From the NCBI RefSeq assembly GCF_029525575.1, contig NZ_JAPDIA010000001.1, positions 682,001-746,000 on the forward strand: DNA of 64,000 bases. The letters run 5' to 3'. Positions 56,397 through 64,000 of the stretch are shown here, piece by piece (the first letter of the stretch is position 1; each line of letters opens with the position of its first letter). The notes beneath the pieces were generated by a model. The model had not been told where the DNA came from and searched no databases. It saw only the letters and a list, made by a program, of their open reading frames with translations. This DNA comes from Cohnella rhizosphaerae (GTDB taxonomy: Bacteria > Bacillota > Bacilli > Paenibacillales > Paenibacillaceae). A program made the translations under genes and the position numbers.

Positions 56397-57198
56397 TCAG
56401 CCGGCGATCGCAGCCTTCTGCCGATGAGCCAGATAGAACAGCAGCCCCGTAAATATCGCACCGCCCGCGAAGTTGCCCAGCAGGACGGGAACCCAATTCC
56501 ACAGAAGCATGTCCGCGAACGAGTAATTCGCCCCGAGCATGAGTCCTGCTGGCAGAAGGAACATGTTGACGATCAAGTGCTCGAAGCCTTGTCCGAAAAA
56601 CAGCAGCACCGGCATCCACATCGCCGCGATCTTGCCGATCGTCGAAGTGGAGGACAGGCTCATGACGGCGCCGAGCGCGACCATCCAGTTGCAGAGCGCC
56701 GCCTTGACGAAGGCCAGCATCCAGCCCTCGGCGCCGATATGCACATAGGCGATCGTCTTGCCCTCCGCCGCAGCGATGACCGCCTGCACGAGCGGGTTGC
56801 TCATATCGTGGCCCATTTTCGTAATGGTCATCGTATAGAATGCCGCGTACAGGCCTGCTCCGATCAAGTGACCGAGAAGCGCCCATCCGAAGCTGGAGAC
56901 CATTTTTCCCGGACGCGTTCGTCTCTTAAGTACGGCCAGGGGGAAGCGCCGCGAAGCTGCCGGTTACGAGCTCCAGGCCCAACAGCAAAATCAGCACGAA
57001 TCCGATCGGAAACAGAATGGCGCCTGCGATCGGCATATTCGTCTGTACGGACGCGGTATATGCTAGCGTCGTCGCGCATCCGAGTATCGCGCCGGCCATT
57101 CCGCTCCTCACGAGCTTTTGCGATACGGGTAACTGCGCCTTCGCTTCTCCCATCGCAATCAGGCTTTCCAGCATTTGTCCCGGCTTCACATAATCCAT
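56397..57198 (-). CDS. Formate/nitrite transporter (FNT) family channel, frameshifted
   Basis: Pentameric channel for small monovalent anions (formate, nitrite or hydrosulfide), about 266 residues, six helices. N-terminal part MDYVKPGQMLESLIAMGEAK, ILFPIGFVLILLLGLELVTG (family LxxxTG motif near the pore). A frame break in a run of five G/C near 56941 follows, then MVSSFGWALLGHLIGAGLYA, CNWMVALGAVMSLSSTSTIG (pore-lining Asn/Trp region), PVLLFFGQGFEHLIVNMFLL with the conserved His, and NFAGGAIFTGLLFYLAH. Substrate cannot be chosen from the sequence; no formate lyase or nitrite reductase gene is adjacent. Confidence 0.86.
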
Positions 57199-57316
57199 GC
57201 AACCGCCCCCTAAGCTGCTGCCGAACGACGGCGATCCCGCCCTTGCGCCGGCTTCTTCGCTTCATTATAGACGGGGGCATCCTGCCGTGCTGTGACTAAC
57301 TTAACAGCGTAGGGAC

Positions 57317-58759
57317 TTATCTGCTTACTTCCGTGACTGCCTTGCCTTCGAGCGTTAATTGCTTGGGGCCGAACAAGTCATACTCGGAATTATAATTGAT
57401 GATGAGTGTGTCTCCTTCGAATCGGCAACGATACGTCTGCACGAAGGCGGTCTCGATCGGCCGAACGGCGAGCAAAAAGTTTTTTTCATCCGTCCAGCCG
57501 CCGCTGGCGGATATTTTTATGACGCCGTCCGGCGTCTTCCATTCATTTAACGTCCATGTCGTGCAGCTATAGTTCAAGATTCGCTCCTGCCCGATTTGCG
57601 TCCAAACGACGCATCCACCCTGCTCGTCTTCGCGCAGCTCCACTTCAGTCAGACCCAAAGGATTGTCTTCCAAGCGATAACGGACGCCCGAAGAATCGTC
57701 CCGTCGCCTGCCGGTGGAGACATCGGAAGGTACGGCGATATGAAGCGACGCCAGCCTGTCTGCAAGCGCTTGACTCGTCCCGGCACTAAGGTCGATCGCT
57801 TCTTTTTCTTGATTCAGCGCCGGCAGCAAACCCTCCCATATCGCACGCATGACGGACTGCATATCGTTGACGCCGCTCGTTATCGCAAGTACCGTATCTT
57901 GTTCGGGGAGTACGATGATGAATTGACCGAAAGCGCCATCCCCCCGATACGCTCCATACCGGCACTGCCAGAACTGATAGCCATAGCCTTGGTGCCAATC
58001 GCTATCCGGATCGCTGCCGTTCTCTATGCGTTTGCCGGTAGAGGCTTCGATCCACTGCTCGGATAGGATACGGCGGCCTTGCCAGGTTCCCTTATTAAGA
58101 TACAGCTGCCCCAGTTTTGCAAAATGCTCCGTGTTCGCGCTTAGTCCCCATCCACCAACCGTTATCCCCTTCGGACAGGTCTCCCATGTGACGCCGTGAA
58201 TGCCAAGGGGCTCGAACAATCGCGTCCTTGCGTATTCGAGCAAAGGCTGCCCCGTTAAACGCTGGACGATAGCGGATAGCATATACGTGGCGCCGCTGTT
58301 GTAGACGAAGACCGAGCCGGGCGTATGCTCGACCGGCAGCGACAGAAAGGCGCGTACCCAATCCTCCTCTGCCATCATGGCGGGCGACGTGTCCGTCTGG
58401 TGTCCGCTCGACATCGTGAGCAGGTGCTCTACCGTCATGGCTGCGAGGCGCTCGTCCGGTCGCTCCGGCGCATACTCGGGGAAAAACGAGAGCACTTTGT
58501 CCCGGACAGTCAGAAGTCCCTCGTCCGCTGCGATGCCTACGCAAGCCGACGTAAAACTTTTGCTGACCGAGTTGGCCAGCCTAAGGCGTTGGGGCGAATA
58601 CGGCTTCCACCCGCCCTCTGCAATGACCGTTCCGCGACGTAGCAGCATGAACGTATGAATTTCGCCGCTGTCTTCCAAGCGATCCAGGAACGCAAGGAGA
58701 TCGGCAGATCGGATTCCTTGCGCTTCCGGTGCGCTGCGCGGTAATGCGACATTGTCCAT
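57317..58759 (-). CDS. Beta-lactamase-related serine hydrolase
   Basis: 480 residues, intact. Class C beta-lactamase/esterase fold: SxxK motif in LRLANSVSKSFTSACVGIAA, YxN-type motif in SVFVYNSGATYMLSAIVQRL, HLLTMSSGHQ, LFEPLGIHGVTWETCPKGIT and YGYQFWQCRYGAYRGDGAFG ahead of the third-motif region. A C-terminal beta-rich extension (GGWTDEKNFLLAVRPIETAF, YRCRFEGDTLIINYNSEYDL) is attached. No signal peptide, so it is probably a cytoplasmic esterase or amidase rather than an antibiotic-resistance enzyme. Single gene, downstream of the rRNA operon terminator. Confidence 0.85.
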   Translation of the reverse strand: MDNVALPRSAPEAQGIRSADLLAFLDRLEDSGEIHTFMLLRRGTVIAEGGWKPYSPQRLRLANSVSKSFTSACVGIAADEGLLTVRDKVLSFFPEYAPERPDERLAAMTVEHLLTMSSGHQTDTSPAMMAEEDWVRAFLSLPVEHTPGSVFVYNSGATYMLSAIVQRLTGQPLLEYARTRLFEPLGIHGVTWETCPKGITVGGWGLSANTEHFAKLGQLYLNKGTWQGRRILSEQWIEASTGKRIENGSDPDSDWHQGYGYQFWQCRYGAYRGDGAFGQFIIVLPEQDTVLAITSGVNDMQSVMRAIWEGLLPALNQEKEAIDLSAGTSQALADRLASLHIAVPSDVSTGRRRDDSSGVRYRLEDNPLGLTEVELREDEQGGCVVWTQIGQERILNYSCTTWTLNEWKTPDGVIKISASGGWTDEKNFLLAVRPIETAFVQTYRCRFEGDTLIINYNSEYDLFGPKQLTLEGKAVTEVSR

Positions 58760-58854
58760 ATTAAATCGTACTCCTTTCTGCTCCTTCGATTATTTCACAG
58801 TGATAAAGCTTCTACAGATCGAATCGATTCCCTGCTTAGCTTTGAACGAGCATG

Positions 58855-58880
58855 AAAAAGAGGCAGCCGCCGGCTGCCTC
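58855..58880 (-). terminator. Terminator of the rRNA-tRNA operon
   Basis: Perfect 10-bp arms (GAGGCAGCCG and complement) with a one-base centre, followed by five T on the minus strand, 155 bases beyond the last tRNA. Confidence 0.75.
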
Positions 58881-59034
58881 CAACACTTTTGTTTCGTTTA
58901 TGTAACTGCCTGGGTGCGCTCCGATCCGATCAATAAGACAGAATTCCGCAAATGCGATCGCCTCTCCAGCTCTAAGGGTTTCTATGAAAATAAAAAAAAC
59001 AAGAAATTAATAAAATTTCTTGAATTCGTAGTTA

Positions 59035-59121
59035 TGGTGCCGGTGAAGGGACTCGAACCCCCCACTCCCTCTCGAGAAGCGGATTTTGAGTCCGCCGCGT
59101 CTGCCATTCCGCCACACCGGC
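59035..59121 (-). tRNA. tRNA-Leu (anticodon CAA)
   Basis: Class II tRNA with long variable arm and encoded CCA; anticodon loop CTCAAAA. Last tRNA of the cluster. Confidence 0.93.
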
Positions 59122-59147
59122 ATATTAAATTTTCTATAAATAAAAAA

Positions 59148-59224
59148 TGGCGCGCCCTAAGAGATTCGAACTCCTGGCCTTTAGATTCGTAGTCTAACGC
59201 TCTATCCAGCTGAGCTAAGGGCGC
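59148..59224 (-). tRNA. tRNA-Arg (anticodon ACG)
   Basis: Acceptor GCGCCCT with discriminator G and CCA; loop CTACGAA, so the wobble A is expected to become inosine. Confidence 0.93.
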
Positions 59225-59235
59225 GAGTATGAAGT

Positions 59236-59309
59236 TGGAGGCGCCACCCAGACTCGAACTGGGGGTAGAGCTTTTGCAGAGCTCTGCCTTACCACTTGGC
59301 TATGGCGCC
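59236..59309 (-). tRNA. tRNA-Cys (anticodon GCA)
   Basis: Acceptor GGCGCCA paired with TGGCGCC, discriminator T, CCA encoded; anticodon GCA in a seven-base loop. Confidence 0.93.
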
Positions 59310-59321
59310 AAGAAACTTAGA

Positions 59322-59396
59322 TGGAGCGGAAAACGGGATTCGAACCCGCGACCTTCTCGTTGGCAACGAGATGCTCTACCACTGAGCTATTTCCGC
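59322..59396 (-). tRNA. tRNA-Gly (anticodon GCC)
   Basis: Begins GCGGAAATAGCTCAGTGGTA; loop TTGCCAA; CCA encoded. Confidence 0.93.
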
Positions 59397-59404
59397 ACAT
59401 ACAA

Positions 59405-59479
59405 TGGCTGGGGATCTAGGATTCGAACCTAGGAGTGACGGAGTCAAAGTCCGTTGCCTTACCGCTTGGCTAATCCCCA
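59405..59479 (-). tRNA. tRNA-Gln (anticodon TTG)
   Basis: Begins TGGGGATTAGCCAAGCGGTA with the U1-A72 end typical of tRNA-Gln; loop CTTTGAC; CCA encoded. Confidence 0.93.
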
Positions 59480-59489
59480 AAGGTAAAGA

Positions 59490-59566
59490 TGGGGCGATCG
59501 AGGGGAATTGAACCCCCGAATGTCGGATCCACAAACCGATGCGTTAACCACTTCGCCACGATCGCC
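59490..59566 (-). tRNA. tRNA-His (anticodon GTG)
   Basis: Extra 5' G pairing with C73 is encoded (GGCGATCG with CGATCGCC), as expected for tRNA-His; anticodon GTG; CCA encoded. Confidence 0.93.
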
Positions 59567-59583
59567 ATATTACCAAGTTTCAT

Positions 59584-59657
59584 TGGCAGGGGCAGCAGGA
59601 ATTGAACCCACACTAACGGTTTTGGAGACCGCTGTTCTACCTTTAAACTATGCCCCT
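59584..59657 (-). tRNA. tRNA-Trp (anticodon CCA)
   Basis: Begins AGGGGCATAGTTTAAAGGTA; loop CTCCAAA; discriminator G, CCA encoded. Confidence 0.93.
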
Positions 59658-59675
59658 ATAATGTTAAGGTAAAAC

Positions 59676-59759
59676 TGGTGGAGGATGATGGATTTGAACC
59701 ACCGAACCCGAAGGAACAGATTTACAGTCTGCCGCGTTTGGCCACTTCGCTAATCCTCC
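59676..59759 (-). tRNA. tRNA-Tyr (anticodon GTA)
   Basis: Class II tRNA beginning GGAGGATTAGCGAAGTGGCC; anticodon GTA; long variable arm; CCA encoded. Confidence 0.93.
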
Positions 59760-59774
59760 ATGACTGTAAAACAA

Positions 59775-59851
<77 letters not shown>

Positions 59852-59874
59852 ATATCCATAAGGCATTACTCAGA

Positions 59875-59950
<76 letters not shown>

Positions 59951-59976
59951 ATTTTGCAATCTGTTGAGAAAGAAAA

Positions 59977-60053
59977 TGGCGGAGCTGACGGGATTCGAAC
60001 CCGCGGTCTCCTGCGTGACAGGCAGGCATGTTAGGCCTCTACACCACAGCTCC
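59977..60053 (-). tRNA. tRNA-Asp (anticodon GTC)
   Basis: Begins GGAGCTGTGGTGTAGAGGCC; loop CTGTCAC; discriminator G; CCA encoded. Confidence 0.93.
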
Positions 60054-60086
60054 ATGTGGGATCTCGGATCAAATCCGGGATAAAGT

Positions 60087-60163
<77 letters not shown>

Positions 60164-60269
60164 TCGTTAGCAAGTCTTACTATTTTGGCGACGTTTCATA
60201 TCATAACCGATATCGCCTTGTTCATGCAAGCCCTTTATCAAAATATTTTTGAATCGGACTTTATAAAGA

Positions 60270-60346
60270 TGGTGACCCGTGGGGGGAATCGAACCCCCCG
60301 TTACCTCCGTGAAAGGGAGGTGTCTTAACCGCTTGACCAACGGGCC
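60270..60346 (-). tRNA. tRNA-Glu (anticodon TTC)
   Basis: Begins GGCCCGTTGGTCAAGCGGTT; loop CTTTCAC; CCA encoded. The 106-base gap between it and tRNA-fMet is where Bacillus clusters carry tRNA-Val; none is found here. Confidence 0.93.
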
Positions 60347-60365
60347 GCATACGTAAGTAAGTAAC

Positions 60366-60458
60366 TGGCGGAGAGAGAGGGATTCGAACCCTCGAGACGC
60401 TTGTGACGCCTACACGATTTCCAATCGTGCTCCTTCGACCAAACTCGGACATCTCTCC
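60366..60458 (-). tRNA. tRNA-Ser (anticodon GGA)
   Basis: Class II tRNA of 93 bases beginning GGAGAGATGTCCGAGTTTGG; loop TTGGAAA; discriminator G; long variable arm. Confidence 0.93.
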
Positions 60459-60462
60459 ATGA

Positions 60463-60538
60463 TGGCTCCCCGAACAGGACTCGAACCTGTGACAACTCGA
60501 TTAACAGTCGAGTGCTCTACCAACTGAGCTATCAGGGA
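60463..60538 (-). tRNA. tRNA-Asn (anticodon GTT)
   Basis: Begins TCCCTGATAGCTCAGTTGGT; loop CTGTTAA; CCA encoded. First tRNA after the 5S gene. Confidence 0.93.
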
Positions 60539-60563
60539 ATATATGAAATTGTGCTGCATCCCG

Positions 60564-60681
60564 GCCTGGCGACGTCCGACTCTCCCAGGACCCTGCGGTC
60601 CAAGTACCATTGGCGCTGGAGGGCTTAACGGTCGTGTTCGAGATGGGTACGCGTGGGACCCCTCCGCCATAATCACCAGAC
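60564..60681 (-). rRNA. rrf: 5S ribosomal RNA
   Basis: Minus strand begins TCTGGTGATTATGGCGGAGG and includes CCCATCTCGAACACG and the GTCCTGGGAGAG region, all standard 5S words; about 117 bases. Ends approximate by a few bases. Confidence 0.92.
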
Positions 60682-60782
60682 CTGTTGCGCAGCGAAGCGC
60701 GCAAAACGGTGTAGCCGGTTCAGGCTTAACCTCATGTTTGGCATAAGCCAACCAGCTTTGCAGCTTCACAGAGCTTGCGCCC

Positions 60783-60811
60783 TGAAAACCGGATGCGAAA
60801 CGAAGATGCGC
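60783..60811 (-). promoter_or_regulatory. 3' half of the 23S pre-rRNA processing stem
   Basis: This segment is complementary, apart from one bulged base and a G/A difference, to the transcript of 63971-64000 on the other side of the 23S gene. The two would form a long stem of about 28 bp enclosing 23S, the classical RNase III or Mini-III processing stalk. Confidence 0.7.
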
Positions 60812-60863
60812 TAGAAATGCTCTTGCCTGTGCGGCTTGCCGTTTGTTCCTCGGAAGGAACGGT

Positions 60864-63820
<2,957 letters not shown>

Positions 63821-64000
63821 TAACGCTCCGAGTTGTCGATGTCACTGCGTTCTCCGATCAACCCGCCAACCTGCTTGCGCAGTCCGGCCGATCCTCGAAA
63901 GGCTGTTCCATTCGACATCTCTTCGCTCTCAGCAAAGTCTACACAAGGCATTGTAGAGAATTTCTAATTTGCGCATTTTCGTTTCGCTATCCGGTTTTCA
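63821..64000 (-). other. 16S-23S internal transcribed spacer, right part
   Basis: Noncoding; no tRNA gene is visible in this part. Its outer 30 bases (63971-64000) form the 5' half of the 23S processing stem with 60783-60811. The 16S gene lies beyond the window. Confidence 0.75.

Noticed and set aside
57317..58759. Antibiotic-resistance beta-lactamase
   Set aside because: The fold is beta-lactamase-like, but there is no signal peptide and a C-terminal extension is present, so an esterase-type hydrolase is more likely.
60164..60269. A degenerate tRNA-Val
   Set aside because: I could not fold a cloverleaf or find a TTCRA-type T-loop in the gap.

Overview
The window looks like part of a high-GC, endospore-forming Firmicute of the Paenibacillaceae (Paenibacillus or Cohnella type). 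The evidence is a small acid-soluble spore protein (SspI), an S-layer-homology (SLH) anchored glycoside hydrolase, a Lia/PspA envelope-stress operon, a yhbD-yhbE-yhbF bactofilin locus, a DUF3243 protein, a Bacillus-type rRNA-tRNA cluster, and many CUT1 sugar ABC transporters with lipoprotein binding components. No species can be named from this sequence.

Layout. (1) 1-7012: an IclR regulator and, downstream, a leftward operon of binding lipoprotein, two ABC permeases, short-chain dehydrogenase, creatininase-family hydrolase, an unrecognised conserved protein and RidA. (2) 7121-8331: an SGNH/GDSL hydrolase. (3) about 8392-15850: a clearly AT-rich island with unusual genes (PD-(D/E)XK-like nuclease, UPF0489 protein, HEPN-like protein with two RX4H motifs, zinc ribbon, XRE-ImmA/IrrE protein and two unknowns). 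It is bounded by an 11-bp inverted repeat and by degenerate direct repeats. It is the best candidate here for an undescribed, possibly defence-related, system. (4) 15904-23420: YsgA-type rRNA methyltransferase, KtrA-type potassium-channel subunit, SspI, an orphan PhnM, a TPR-SMI1/KNR4-Imm51 polyimmunity protein, a Gfo/Idh oxidoreductase and a thioredoxin-reductase-like flavoprotein. (5) 23598-34175: a second carbohydrate locus, running LacI regulator, Gfo/Idh dehydrogenase, two permeases, binding protein, then a giant SLH-anchored glycoside hydrolase. (6) 34312-36650: prfC between two different tandem arrays that share a repeat period of about 62 bp. (7) 36750-44501: two DHA2 drug exporters, the yhbDEF bactofilin operon, a cyclase-family hydrolase and zwf. 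(8) 45642-48345: a c-di-GMP pair (CBS-GGDEF and EAL). (9) 48546-53265: a combined Lia/Psp operon. (10) 53477-58759: NlpC/P60 hydrolase, MEKHLA protein, DUF3243 protein, YihY/BrkB protein, FNT channel and a beta-lactamase-like serine hydrolase. (11) 58855-64000: the end of a leftward rRNA operon: 23S, 5S, then 15 tRNAs and a terminator. The 16S gene must lie beyond the window.

Quality caveat. More than thirty genes, including zwf and sspI, are broken by single-base frameshifts, nearly all inside homopolymers of about five to nine bases. The same protein family continues in another frame each time. This is the signature of sequencing indels rather than gene decay. I therefore annotate each such locus once, over its full span, and state where the frame breaks. 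One locus (29918-31639) shows the reverse effect: two permease genes read as one because of an apparent extra G.
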